The position numbers and the translations under genes were made by a program. 45,183 bases of DNA from Rhizobium sp. R711. Its GTDB lineage: Bacteria; Pseudomonadota; Alphaproteobacteria; Rhizobiales; Rhizobiaceae. Shown here piece by piece: positions 35,543 through 44,440 of the stretch. The DNA lies in the NCBI RefSeq assembly GCF_002211365.1, contig NZ_LOKZ01000019.1:1-45183 (forward strand), in the 5' to 3' direction. The notes under the pieces were generated by a model, which saw only the letters and a program-made list of their open reading frames with translations, made no database searches and was not told the origin of the DNA. Positions within the stretch are counted from its first letter, which is position 1. The number at the start of each line of letters is the position of its first letter.

Positions 35543-35953
35543 TTATATGAATGCAACTTTCTCATGTAGGCATTCCGGAGGAAGCTCATCTAGTACTGGA
35601 TCAATCCGTTCTGACCGGATCATATCTGCTGCGGCGAAATAGTTGGAACGTCTTCCGTCCCAAAGCGTTTGGATCGGTGCCGAGATAAGAGAGCGTAAAA
35701 TAAGCAGCTTGCCGCTTCTCGGGCCTGTTGGAGAAGATCGGGCAGTTCTTCGTGATAACGATATCGCCGTCCCCGAATGTCGCCGCGAGAACCCGCTCGA
35801 CAGGACCGGGAATGCAACGCGGTTCATCGCACCGTCGCGTGCCGTCATCAGGAAAAGCTTGTGAGCGCTCGTGAAGGTCGTGGTTTCCCAATGACGTCTA
35901 AACACCCCCGACCGCCACCGTTCTCCAGAAACGAGCGTTGGCGTCGGCGCCAC
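35543..35953 (-). pseudogene. Possible frameshifted gene of unknown family
   Basis: Three minus-strand stretches read as protein but in different frames: FTSAHKLFLMTARDGAMNRVAF (about 35850-35790), then FGDGDIVITKNCPIFSNRPEKR (35780-35710), then KLLILRSLISAPIQTLWDG and NYFAAADMIRSERIDPVLDELPPE to a stop at 35543. Joining them needs two frame changes. I do not recognise the family. The segment 35313-35542 between the ATPase and this relic holds no gene, and 35954-36112 is also empty. Confidence 0.3.
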
Positions 35954-36112
35954 ATCTTCGGCGCAAGTGCCGTGACGCCGGCACGCCCGCGAAGGCGACT
36001 ACCAGGCTATCGGCCGCAGCCAATGCAAATAGGCCGAGGGGAGTGGTGGCAACCAACGGCGGGTTCGCCTGCTTGTTTACCGGCTGCGATCAGTAGCGAC
36101 CGTTTTCACCGA

Positions 36113-36652
36113 CTACGTGCTTACCAGCAGAAGGATGTAGGCGATCACGGTGACCATCAATGCCCGGAATGCGAACGTGACACAGCGGTACTTTCCACGT
36201 GCTATGGTTGAGAGGATATCGGCGTTCTCAATGTACTGTTCGAACAGATAGCCCTTGTCGCGCTTCGTTGCCGCCTCGCGAAAGTGACCACGATGCTTGG
36301 GCCAAGATCCCCAGAAAAGTGACGTCGACGAGTTCACGTGACGCGGCAGCACCACCAGAATCGCCGAGAGGATGGAAACGATCGACGCCAATGCCAAGGC
36401 GCCGGAGAAAATTATGCCCTGTGGGGTGCCTTGAGCATAGCGACCCCAGGTAAACACCTCCCGTCCCTCGCTGGACGTTACCAAAAAGGCGAGCATGAAA
36501 GTAAAGATATAGGCAGCCTTCTGATCGGAAATTTTGATTTGGTCGTAGAAGATGTCATTGATCTTCTTGATATGGTCGAGATATTCAGAGCTCACGTCGT
36601 CGGTTGAAGGTGTACTGACCAGATAATCTGAGGCATTCTCAAAATCGCTCAC
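36113..36652 (-). CDS. DUF5706/PycTM-like three-helix membrane protein (putative cyclic-nucleotide effector)
   Basis: A 179-residue protein with a soluble N-terminal helix region (YLDHIKKINDIFYDQIK) and three membrane helices at about residues 44-60, 80-102 and 158-178. The pattern follows the DUF5706 or PycTM family: an SDQKAAYIF element at the first helix, a proline at the end of the second (VVLPRHV) followed by LFWGSW, and a C-terminal YIENADILSTIARGKYRCVTFAFRA run. PycTM proteins are the membrane effectors of Pycsar anti-phage systems and respond to cyclic pyrimidine nucleotides. No PycC cyclase is on this strand. The GTG at 36652 follows GGGGGGA by about five bases. It is divergent from the FecR-barrel/CHASE2-cyclase pair. 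The family call is from motif pattern; the defence role is inference. Confidence 0.65.
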   Translation of the reverse strand: MSDFENASDYLVSTPSTDDVSSEYLDHIKKINDIFYDQIKISDQKAAYIFTFMLAFLVTSSEGREVFTWGRYAQGTPQGIIFSGALALASIVSILSAILVVLPRHVNSSTSLFWGSWPKHRGHFREAATKRDKGYLFEQYIENADILSTIARGKYRCVTFAFRALMVTVIAYILLLVST

Positions 36653-36764
36653 GCTGTCCCCCCGTGCCGAAGTGTTTCCTTGATATTACACTTGCCACGC
36701 AAAGCAAGTCGCCTTGTGAGATCACGCTTGACTTTTCAAGCACAGGTAGACAAATCCTTGCGAT
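36653..36764. promoter_or_regulatory. Divergent promoter region between the PycTM-like gene and the FecR-barrel gene
   Basis: 112 bases that must serve both genes. CTTGA-CTTT-TCAAG (36727-36740) is an exact inverted repeat. Its half-site spacing (TTGA-N4-TCAA) is two bases shorter than an FNR box. A TTGACT at the same place could be a -35 element for the plus-strand gene. The plus-strand start at 36765 lacks an obvious ribosome site. Confidence 0.4.
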
Positions 36765-39700
36765 ATGAGGGGTCGATTTGCGAGATACGTGTGCGGGGGC
36801 ACGGCGATCGCGCTGGTTGCGTTTTGTTTGACGCAGCCAGCCGAGGCGGAGCCTTTGCGGCGCACGGCGCGGGCGGCAGGTTCGGTCATTGACCGCAAGA
36901 CGGGTGAAGAAGTTCGCTTCGTCGATCTTTCCAGCTGGCAGAACGTCGCCCTTCATCAAGACCTGCTTGGCGGCGACGTATTACGCACCAATGCCAATGG
37001 ACAGCTGGCGATCCTGTTTGCCGATCACACGCAGGTTCGCCTTGGCCGCAACTCTGCGCTGCAGGTCAAGCAGATGGCTGCCGATGGCGACACGGTTCTC
37101 AATCTGCAATCCGGCACGATGTGGGCGCGCGCGCAGCGCGGCGGTCAGGCACTGACAGTGGAGACGCCGGCCGCAGCCGCCGCCATTCGCGGGACCGACT
37201 GGACGATGACGGTCAAGGGCGACCAGACCTCGCTGATTGTGCTTGAGGGGCGGGTTGAGCTCAAGAACGAGCAAGGCAGTGTCGAAGTCGCGCAAGGCGA
37301 AGCGGCTGTCGCGACGATTGGGCAGGCCCCCAGAAAGTTGATCATCGTCGCCCCAGACGATCGCGAGCAGATGCTGTTTTATCTAACATTGCGCAGCGGC
37401 TTTACCTTCATGCCCGCCTCGCCGCTGCCAATGCAAAAAATGCGATCCGAACGCAGCCGTATCGAGGCCAAGGCGCCGGAAGCAAGAACGTCAGAGGACT
37501 GGCTGACGCTTGCGGAGGTACAGATGTCGTTCGATGGGCGTCAGCAGGCGCTCAAGTCGTTGGCCAAAGCTCGGGCGTTGAAGCTATCAGCCAGCCAACG
37601 CGCCCGGGCCGACTTGATCGAAGCGCTGATTGCGGGCGCGGAGAAACGCTACGATGAAGCGGCAAGGTTGTTTTCGCAGGCCGAGCCGGCGCTCGATCCT
37701 AAGCGCCGCAGCATTGCAGCCTATGGAGGCTACTATTCGCGCTCGCTGCGCGATCCCGATCACGTGGAGAAACCACCAGCGACCATTACCGGTCCTTACG
37801 CAGCGGTGATGAAAGCCTATACTGCAGGCTTTCTCGAGGATATTCCCGCCGCCATCAAGATCATAAAGGACGCGGAAGCACGCTATCCGATGGATTCGCA
37901 GCTGCCGGCGCTGCGCGCGCAGCTTGCGATCTTGATCAATGACCAGGTCCAGATGCGTGAGGCGATCTCGCGTTCGCTTTCGATCGATCCCACAGATCCT
38001 GATGGGTTGCAGGCCCGCGCTCGTGTGCGCGCCGACTTCGAGGGGAACCTCGACGGCGCGCTTGCAGACCTGAACAATGCGCTCAAAGTCTCGCCGGGTT
38101 CATCGATGGCTTGGAATGATCTCGGTCTGCTTCAGGATGCGCGGGGCGCCAGCCGCGAGGCGGAGGCTGCCCTCAAGAAGGCGATTGAACTCGATCCGGA
38201 CGACCCGATCAGTCACGCCAATCTTGCCATCCTTTATCTTGATCAATCACGTATGAAGGAAGCAAAACGCGAGATCGACCTGGCATTGGCCGCCGATCCA
38301 GCCTTCGACATCGCCCTTCTTGCCCGTGGCCGCTACTATCTCCAATCGGGAGAACGGGACAAGGCGATCGAGGATCTTCTTGCGGCATCGACGGCCAATC
38401 CCGGCTATTCGCAAGCGCAGCTCATGCTGGCGGCAGGCCATTATGAACGAGGCGATCGAGATCCCTCAAACCAGGCTCTCGAAAATGCCGATCGGCTGGA
38501 CAAGAACGATCCCGTCATCTCGGCATTTCGAACTGCCGTTGCCATTGATGACTACGACGCAGATGGAGCGATCGCAAACGCCCAGGAGTTTTTAAGGCGA
38601 GCACGCGCCCGCGGGGGAGATTTCAGCGCGCTTGGAGCCAACCAGGATGCCGGTTCGACGCTTAACAACGCCTTCCGTTTGCAGGGGCTCGATGCCTGGG
38701 GGCGATATTATGGGGATGCGGTTTTTGATCCGTTCGAAGGCAGCGGCTTTGTGGATCAGGCGCTCAAGGGCAGTATCAATCCGTTCAAGAATGCGATCAC
38801 GTTCGGCGACAGTGTGATCGAAAACACGAGCAATGCGACGAGCTTTTCGTCGCTGTTTCAAGGACTGCTGCTCGACCCGCACATGTTGTCAGGCCGATCG
38901 AGGTCTGCCACGCTGCTGAATACTCCGTTCATTGAAGGCGCTGTCGGTGGCGGCATCAACAGCGTCGGCGGTCACACGGGACGCATCGGTGAAGCCGAGA
39001 TCCAGGGCTTTGCCAACCAGACGATACCGATCAGCTTCCTCGGTAATTTCGAGTGGGAAGAAATACCAGCTGAGGGAAGCTATCCCAACTCTGGCAGCTT
39101 CTCCACCGAGACCAAGCTGCTGAACGCTAATGGATACCTGACGGCCACTCTGACCCCAGAGGATCGCGTGGTTGCGTTTGTCAACCAGACCCGCAGCGAT
39201 TTTGACCTGAATTCTTTGACGCTCGATCCATCGCCATCGATCCGGCTGAACGCTGAGTTCTTTATCCCTCTCTTCGGGGTGCCGTTGGCCCCGCCTGAAT
39301 TGCCGCTTTATCGCAGTCAGCACAACAGTCTTGACAATCTCAACAGCGGAATTGGCTGGAGCCATACGTTCGGCTATCGCAATGTCGTGAACGCCGCGCT
39401 TCTTTATGCGGACGTGAAGTCTGAGAGCGCAAATGACTTCCAATTCGATCAATCACCGCTATTCGGGGTGACGACCCCGAGCTTGCTGCCGTTTGGGCAA
39501 AACCGAGAAAGTCTCTCGTCCAAGAGCTATGTCGCAGCCCTCAGTCACAGCTTCGGCATCGACAATGGACTGACCTGGCGATACGGCGTCGAGGGAGGGT
39601 GGATCGACACCCATAGCAGCAGCTTCAACGAGCTTTATGAGTTGGTCCCTGGTTTTGTCCCCGATATCACGAACGGGCCGGACGAAGCGTCGAGCAGAAC

Positions 39701-40535
39701 AAATCTGGCACGGGCTTATGTGGACCTGCTCCATGAGATCACGCCGGACGTGAAGGCCGAATATGCTTTGCACGCCACCCGCCTTGAGGGAGATGGCATT
39801 GACGTCAGTCGCCTGGAGCCACGATTGGGCCTGGCCTGGGCACCTGTCGAGGACCAGTGGCTGCGCGCTGCGTTCATGCGCCAGAGTGTCGAAACAGGCG
39901 TGCCGACACTTGCCCCGATCGGCATTGTCGGACTGCAGCCCAATCAGATTGCGGTCGGTATCGACGGTTACGTCGACACGGTGGCCCTGCAGTGGGATTC
40001 CCAATGGACTGACAAGTTCTTCACGTCCATGGGCTATCAGCACCAGGAATTGCATGACATGACGATCGGGTTGCCGCTGACGGCGCTGCCAGCGATCGAC
40101 AGCCTGCCTCTTGCACGAGGAAGCCTTGACCGGGCAAGCATCACCGCAAATGTGGCGCTCGGCAATGGGTTCGGTCTTTCAGCGACCTACGCCCGCATGG
40201 ACTCGGAAGACAAGGATGAAACAAGCGCCAACTTTGGCGGTGCCCTTCCGTTCATTCCGCAAAACTCCGGTCAAGTAGCCATAACCTGGGTCAATGAAGC
40301 GAAGGTGAAAGCGACAATCGCCGCCAATTATATCGGTAAACGGGATGGTGATGACCTAGGCACAGAGCTTGACGACTTTTGGACGCTTGATGCCAATATG
40401 ATCTGGGAGCCATTCGACAAGCGCTTTGCTCTCGAGGTCGCAGCATTCAACCTGCTCGATGAGGATTTTGAGATAAGCCCCGGTGTTCCGGGTTGGGGCC
40501 GTGCCGTGAAGGGCACTTTCAAAGTTCGGTTCTGA
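36765..40535 (+). CDS. FecR-domain / TPR / outer-membrane beta-barrel fusion protein
   Basis: A 1,256-residue exported protein. It has a signal peptide (cleavage near AEAEP, residue 28), then a FecR domain (about 55-185: GGDVLRTNANGQLAILFADHTQVRLG, VETPAAAAAIRGTDWTM), and TPR repeats (about 245-610: AWNDLGLLQDARGASREAEAAL, HANLAILYLDQSRMKEAKREI). The last 570 residues resemble a TonB-dependent-receptor-like barrel, with alternating strands (VNAALLYADVKSES, ATYARMDSEDKDE) ending in the terminal-phenylalanine signature FKVRF. No TonB box or clear plug was seen. FecR normally sits in the inner membrane as a sigma-factor sensor; here it would lie in the periplasm joined to the barrel. Its stop overlaps the CHASE2 cyclase start by one base, so the two are translated together. 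A sensor or ligand-gate role is inference. Confidence 0.8.
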   Translation: MRGRFARYVCGGTAIALVAFCLTQPAEAEPLRRTARAAGSVIDRKTGEEVRFVDLSSWQNVALHQDLLGGDVLRTNANGQLAILFADHTQVRLGRNSALQVKQMAADGDTVLNLQSGTMWARAQRGGQALTVETPAAAAAIRGTDWTMTVKGDQTSLIVLEGRVELKNEQGSVEVAQGEAAVATIGQAPRKLIIVAPDDREQMLFYLTLRSGFTFMPASPLPMQKMRSERSRIEAKAPEARTSEDWLTLAEVQMSFDGRQQALKSLAKARALKLSASQRARADLIEALIAGAEKRYDEAARLFSQAEPALDPKRRSIAAYGGYYSRSLRDPDHVEKPPATITGPYAAVMKAYTAGFLEDIPAAIKIIKDAEARYPMDSQLPALRAQLAILINDQVQMREAISRSLSIDPTDPDGLQARARVRADFEGNLDGALADLNNALKVSPGSSMAWNDLGLLQDARGASREAEAALKKAIELDPDDPISHANLAILYLDQSRMKEAKREIDLALAADPAFDIALLARGRYYLQSGERDKAIEDLLAASTANPGYSQAQLMLAAGHYERGDRDPSNQALENADRLDKNDPVISAFRTAVAIDDYDADGAIANAQEFLRRARARGGDFSALGANQDAGSTLNNAFRLQGLDAWGRYYGDAVFDPFEGSGFVDQALKGSINPFKNAITFGDSVIENTSNATSFSSLFQGLLLDPHMLSGRSRSATLLNTPFIEGAVGGGINSVGGHTGRIGEAEIQGFANQTIPISFLGNFEWEEIPAEGSYPNSGSFSTETKLLNANGYLTATLTPEDRVVAFVNQTRSDFDLNSLTLDPSPSIRLNAEFFIPLFGVPLAPPELPLYRSQHNSLDNLNSGIGWSHTFGYRNVVNAALLYADVKSESANDFQFDQSPLFGVTTPSLLPFGQNRESLSSKSYVAALSHSFGIDNGLTWRYGVEGGWIDTHSSSFNELYELVPGFVPDITNGPDEASSRTNLARAYVDLLHEITPDVKAEYALHATRLEGDGIDVSRLEPRLGLAWAPVEDQWLRAAFMRQSVETGVPTLAPIGIVGLQPNQIAVGIDGYVDTVALQWDSQWTDKFFTSMGYQHQELHDMTIGLPLTALPAIDSLPLARGSLDRASITANVALGNGFGLSATYARMDSEDKDETSANFGGALPFIPQNSGQVAITWVNEAKVKATIAANYIGKRDGDDLGTELDDFWTLDANMIWEPFDKRFALEVAAFNLLDEDFEISPGVPGWGRAVKGTFKVRF

Positions 40536-42520
40536 TGAACAGCGCTCCGCCCCCCGGCCAATCGACAGTGCCTCCCGGTTGGCCGTTCAGTAACCGCGGC
40601 CTTCGCCTGCTTATCCTCATTCTCGTGACGCTTATCGGAATTTCCCTGCTTTCGCGCCTGCCGGCGTGGCCGCTGCTGGAGCTCAAGTCTTTCGACTACT
40701 TGTCGACCGTCGACGGGCTGCTGCCACCGGGGGAGGGGCCGGTGATCGTGGCAATCGACGAGCCTTCACTTGCTGCGATCAATGCGCAGTGGCCCTGGCC
40801 GCGCAGTCTTCATGCCGAGTTGATCCGGCAGCTGAGAGCGGCTGGCGCAAAAGCGATCGGTCTCGACATCATCATGGCGGAGCCTTCCACGCCGGAGAAC
40901 GACGCGGCGATTGCGGCCGCAGTCGGCCCGGACATCGTGCTTGCTGGCGACGAAACGCTGATCGAGACACCGCAAGCCGACCAGCTCGTGCGGGCGACCC
41001 CACTGCCGCAACTAACGGCGGCCGGCGCCCGTACGGGCATTGCCTCGATCGAGCTTGGTGGGGACGGTGTTTTCCGCACAGTCCCGATCTATGAGGATGG
41101 TTTTGCCATCGCGCTTCTCAGAGCTGCCGGCAGCGGCGCTGCGGCAATCCCGCCAGACGCGATGATCCAATCCTTCGGACCGGCCCGAAGCTATCCGACG
41201 GTCTCCTACTATCAGGCGCTTGACCCGAAGAACTTCCTACCTGAAGGCACGTTCAAGAATCGCGTCGTGCTGGTTGGCCTTAGTCTTCAGAACGCGCCGG
41301 AGATCGACAAGGGCGGCGCCGATGCCTTTGCCACACCCTACACGATGCATACGGACAAGCTTACGGCTGGCGTCGAAATCCAGGCAACGATCTATGATAA
41401 TTTGCGCCAGGGCATGTCGATTACCCGCACGGGTACCGTACCTTTTGTCAGCTTCGTCCTGCTTGCTGCGGCACTTGCTGCGGCAACTGTTTGGAAATCA
41501 ACCGGGTGGCCGACCCTGATCGCAACCGCAGTGGCGATATTCGCATTCGCGCTGCTTGGTTATGCCGGTCTACGGTTCGGCCGTTTTTTCGTATCGCCGT
41601 TGGGGCCGACCGTCGCTTTCGTATCGGTTGCCTTTGGCCAAGCGGCTTTCGATTTTGCCGAGGAGCGCAGGAACAAGCAGCGCATTACCCGAGCCTTTTC
41701 GCAGTATCTTTCGCCCGACCTGGTGAAAAAGCTCTCTGACGATCCGTCGCAACTGAAGCTCGGCGGGGAAAGACGAACGCTGTCTGTCCTGTTTTCCGAC
41801 GTCCGTGGTTTCACGACGATTGCCGAAACGATGAAGGACGATCCGCAAAAGTTGACCGGCTTGATCAACCGGTTGCTGACGCCGCTCTCCGATATCGTCA
41901 TGGATCACGGCGGCACGATCGACAAATATATGGGCGACTGCATCATGGCATTTTGGAACGCACCGCTCGATGACCCCAAGCACGCGCTCCACGCTGTTGA
42001 AGCATCCCTTGCAATGCAGGCCGCTATTGCCAAGCTCAACAAGGAGCTCGAGGCGGAAGCCCAGGCAAGTGGCGCACCCCTGCATGTGCTGAAGATGGGC
42101 GTCGGTATCAACACGGGTGAATGCGTCGTCGGCAACATGGGGTCGAACCGGCGCTTCGACTATTCGTGTCTTGGCGATGCGGTCAATCTTGCCTCACGCC
42201 TTGAAGGCGCATCGAAGAACTACGGGGTGGCTATTCTGCTCGGCGAGGAGACCGCACGGCTTGTAAGGGGGGCTTACGCCGTGGTCGAGCTGGACCGTAT
42301 TGTCGTAAAGGGCAGGACGGTGCCGTCGCCTGTCTTCACGGTCGTCGAAAGCGCCCGACCGGCAGATCTTGAGATGCACGCCAGGTTTCTCTCAGGGAAA
42401 TACGATAAGACCTTGACGCCCCTCGACGCCGTATTTGAAAGACTGGCGACGGCTATACCATCTCTTAGGCTATATTACTCAATCGTCCGAAGCGAACTCG
42501 CGCGCTCGAACGAGGAGTAG
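40535..42520 (+). CDS. CHASE2-domain adenylate cyclase (class III)
   Basis: A 661-residue membrane protein. One helix (about 22-40) leads to a periplasmic CHASE2 sensor domain (about 45-290: VIVAIDEPSLAAINAQWPWPR, VVLVGLS). Three membrane helices follow (about 300-372). A class III catalytic domain (about 410-600) keeps the metal aspartates (LFSDVRGFTT, D422; YMGDCIMAFW, D468), the adenine-type base contacts K464 and D548, and N551/R555 in GDAVNLASRLEG. All catalytic residues are intact, so cAMP production is expected. The ATG at 40535 uses the last base of the FecR-barrel stop (TGATG), giving tight coupling. A periplasmic or outer-membrane signal sensed by the partner may control it. Confidence 0.92.
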   Translation: MNSAPPPGQSTVPPGWPFSNRGLRLLILILVTLIGISLLSRLPAWPLLELKSFDYLSTVDGLLPPGEGPVIVAIDEPSLAAINAQWPWPRSLHAELIRQLRAAGAKAIGLDIIMAEPSTPENDAAIAAAVGPDIVLAGDETLIETPQADQLVRATPLPQLTAAGARTGIASIELGGDGVFRTVPIYEDGFAIALLRAAGSGAAAIPPDAMIQSFGPARSYPTVSYYQALDPKNFLPEGTFKNRVVLVGLSLQNAPEIDKGGADAFATPYTMHTDKLTAGVEIQATIYDNLRQGMSITRTGTVPFVSFVLLAAALAAATVWKSTGWPTLIATAVAIFAFALLGYAGLRFGRFFVSPLGPTVAFVSVAFGQAAFDFAEERRNKQRITRAFSQYLSPDLVKKLSDDPSQLKLGGERRTLSVLFSDVRGFTTIAETMKDDPQKLTGLINRLLTPLSDIVMDHGGTIDKYMGDCIMAFWNAPLDDPKHALHAVEASLAMQAAIAKLNKELEAEAQASGAPLHVLKMGVGINTGECVVGNMGSNRRFDYSCLGDAVNLASRLEGASKNYGVAILLGEETARLVRGAYAVVELDRIVVKGRTVPSPVFTVVESARPADLEMHARFLSGKYDKTLTPLDAVFERLATAIPSLRLYYSIVRSELARSNEE

Positions 42521-42752
42521 TATCGCGGAACGCAAATGGAGTGTTTCCCTGATTGTAACCAGCGGTGAACAGCTGCGCCCGGACTCGTCTACCGAAAGAC
42601 GACGAGGGGGTTGGCCTCCGGGACACGATCAACAGTGACGAGCTTGTCTTGATCACGTTCGCCGAACTCTCCCGGAAGCGTATCGAGGATGAAGGACGCC
42701 AGTGGCAAGGCGGACTGCGTCAAATGAACAGAAGTGACACTGCATTCCTTCG

Positions 42753-43085
42753 TCACTGCTCTCTCTTTCTCTCTTTGGTCGCAGATGCGGTTTCACAAAC
42801 TTTCAAGAGCGTATTGATTTCGTTGCATAAAACCATGAATGCAGCCGCGACGAGCTCGTCGGGTGTATCGTCCATCTCAGCAATCAATGCATCCGCCTCT
42901 TCGAGTGCGCGAGACGCCATGGGCGTAGCCGCTCCACTTTCGTCAAGCGTCAGCCGCAAATCTCGGATGTTGACGACGCCGCGAGAGATCAATTCCTTTC
43001 GGTCGCTCGGTTTCAGCCGGTGGATTTGGTTTACGGCCCGAACGAGCTCCGCGACAAAATCCGATGTTGTCGAGTTGCTTGACAT
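42753..43085 (-). CDS. Hypothetical acidic helical protein, 110 residues
   Basis: A 110-residue soluble protein, mostly helical and acidic in the middle (SRALEEADALIAEMDDTPDELVAAAF), with a basic tail (TKERKREQ). I do not recognise a family. The ATG at 43085 has AAGGGGA six bases upstream; a longer frame reaches 43241 but its extra residues look non-coding. It is convergent with the CHASE2 cyclase across 232 bases in which no gene was found. Confidence 0.6.
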   Translation of the reverse strand: MSSNSTTSDFVAELVRAVNQIHRLKPSDRKELISRGVVNIRDLRLTLDESGAATPMASRALEEADALIAEMDDTPDELVAAAFMVLCNEINTLLKVCETASATKERKREQ

Positions 43086-43289
43086 GCGCGTCCCCTTGTC
43101 TTCGAACGGCAGCGGCTTATCCAAGAGACTCTCGGCGAAATGACTTTCGGTTGCCGGATGTATTTTAATAAACCGTTGCGGGCAACGCAAGCGCGGAACG
43201 GGCTTTGGCCTGGGTGGGGCCTTCTCCAAGTTGCTTTTCAATCAACTCTAATGCATCATCAGCTTGTACTTCATTCATTGGAGCAAGCG

Positions 43290-43484
43290 ATGCGGTACGC
43301 AGTTGTTCTCGGGTCCGACGTATGCATGATCTCCAGGCACCTAGCGGCGGCAGAGACGGAGAGCGAGTTCTTCTCCACCCGCTATGGCAAGCCCGTGAGG
43401 CTCGTTCTTATCGGTGATGACGATGACGCCGATAGCCGCTTGTTTCGCCAATTAGCTATACGAAACCCGCGCGAGCAGATGTGA
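43290..43484 (+). CDS. Small hypothetical protein, 64 residues
   Basis: A 64-residue protein starting MRYAVVLGSDVCMISRHLAAAETESEFF, with an acidic patch GDDDDADSR near the C-terminus. GGAG lies about seven bases before the ATG at 43290. No membrane helix or known motif. It is divergent from the 110-residue gene. It could be a short orphan or the tail of a lost gene. Confidence 0.4.
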   Translation: MRYAVVLGSDVCMISRHLAAAETESEFFSTRYGKPVRLVLIGDDDDADSRLFRQLAIRNPREQM

Positions 43485-44440
43485 TGACATCGAGGGGCTC
43501 CGCAATGCAACGTTATTGTTAGAACCTATTTCACGTGGTCCTTCAAACATGGATGCCTTCTATCCCACATCGCGTTACGTCGCGTTTGAGACCGGCAACG
43601 CTCTAATCGGAGCCAATCGCAGCAGCAGCTCTCCGCCCAAGCTAACCGTGATATAATCGCGGGCCATCCCGCGGCGCGGGTTATCGCAGAACTACCGTAC
43701 CGTCGCTATTGGACCAAGTGAGAGGCCGATCGTCGGCTTCTCTCTTCATCGGGAAGGCCGCCGAGCAGATTCTCGCCAGGTAGCGTCGACAAAGGAGGTC
43801 CGGCTTACACGCGTAGGCGGACCCTCAGTTTGCCGCCCCATGGCTTAATGGGCACGACGGCGGCGAAACAGTCGAACGGGTTTCACCGGTCAAGTACGCA
43901 TTGCATTGAAGAGGCAACTGAGAGAGTGGATGCAAGAGTCAAGGACCCCAACCCGCAACTCCCAGGCGACTTCCGGAACTTTGCATCGAAATGCGGCTGT
44001 TCTTGGCTGCTGTCCGCGATCACGAGATCGACAAACCTGAAGCAGGTCGCCAGCGTCGACGAGGAAGAGCGTCAAGCGCTGTAGTTCCTGCACGAGAACA
44101 TCGAGAAGGACGATCTGGCCGTCATCAACAATGGCCTTGTGCACCTACAGAATATGAAGCGCTTAGGTAGCTTCAGGACGTAGCCGATGGCCTGGTCATC
44201 GCCTTCGCCAGCGCGGTTGGAGCGTGAAGACATTTCTCATATCGGGTAGCGTGCCGAAATAGCCAACCTACAAAAGCCCTTGCGAGTGGAATTCTGAGAT
44301 TTGCCGGGATTACGAGTGCCGTGCGCTTGGTATTGGATGCGAGAAGCCTATTGAATAGAAATTGAATTGATGCTTTTGTCTACGCCTCGCATTCTCATCT
44401 TCAATCGGATTTGGCTCGCGGAAGTCAGAAAAAACGGCCA
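43485..44440. other. Gene-poor gap of about 950 bases with inverted repeats
   Basis: No supported gene. A TATAAT box (43652-43657) is followed by a hairpin CGCGGG-CCAT-CCCGCG (43658-43673). GAGAGGCCGA and TCGGCTTCTC form a second imperfect stem near 43724-43748. AAAGGAGG near 43790 resembles a ribosome site but has no start codon within reach. A plus-strand frame near 44050-44180 reads VDEEERQAL, a stop, then FLHENIEKDDLAVINNGLVHLQNM, possibly a broken short gene. A small RNA gene at 43650-43800 is conceivable but not shown. Confidence 0.35.

Noticed and set aside
36727..36740. CTTGA-CTTT-TCAAG as a second FNR box
   Set aside because: The half-sites are four bases apart, not six, so the geometry does not fit FNR/CRP dimers. 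It is kept only as an unspecific inverted repeat.
43720..43760. Factor-independent terminator at the GAGAGGCCGA/TCGGCTTCTC stem
   Set aside because: There is no T-run after the stem and no clear gene ends nearby.
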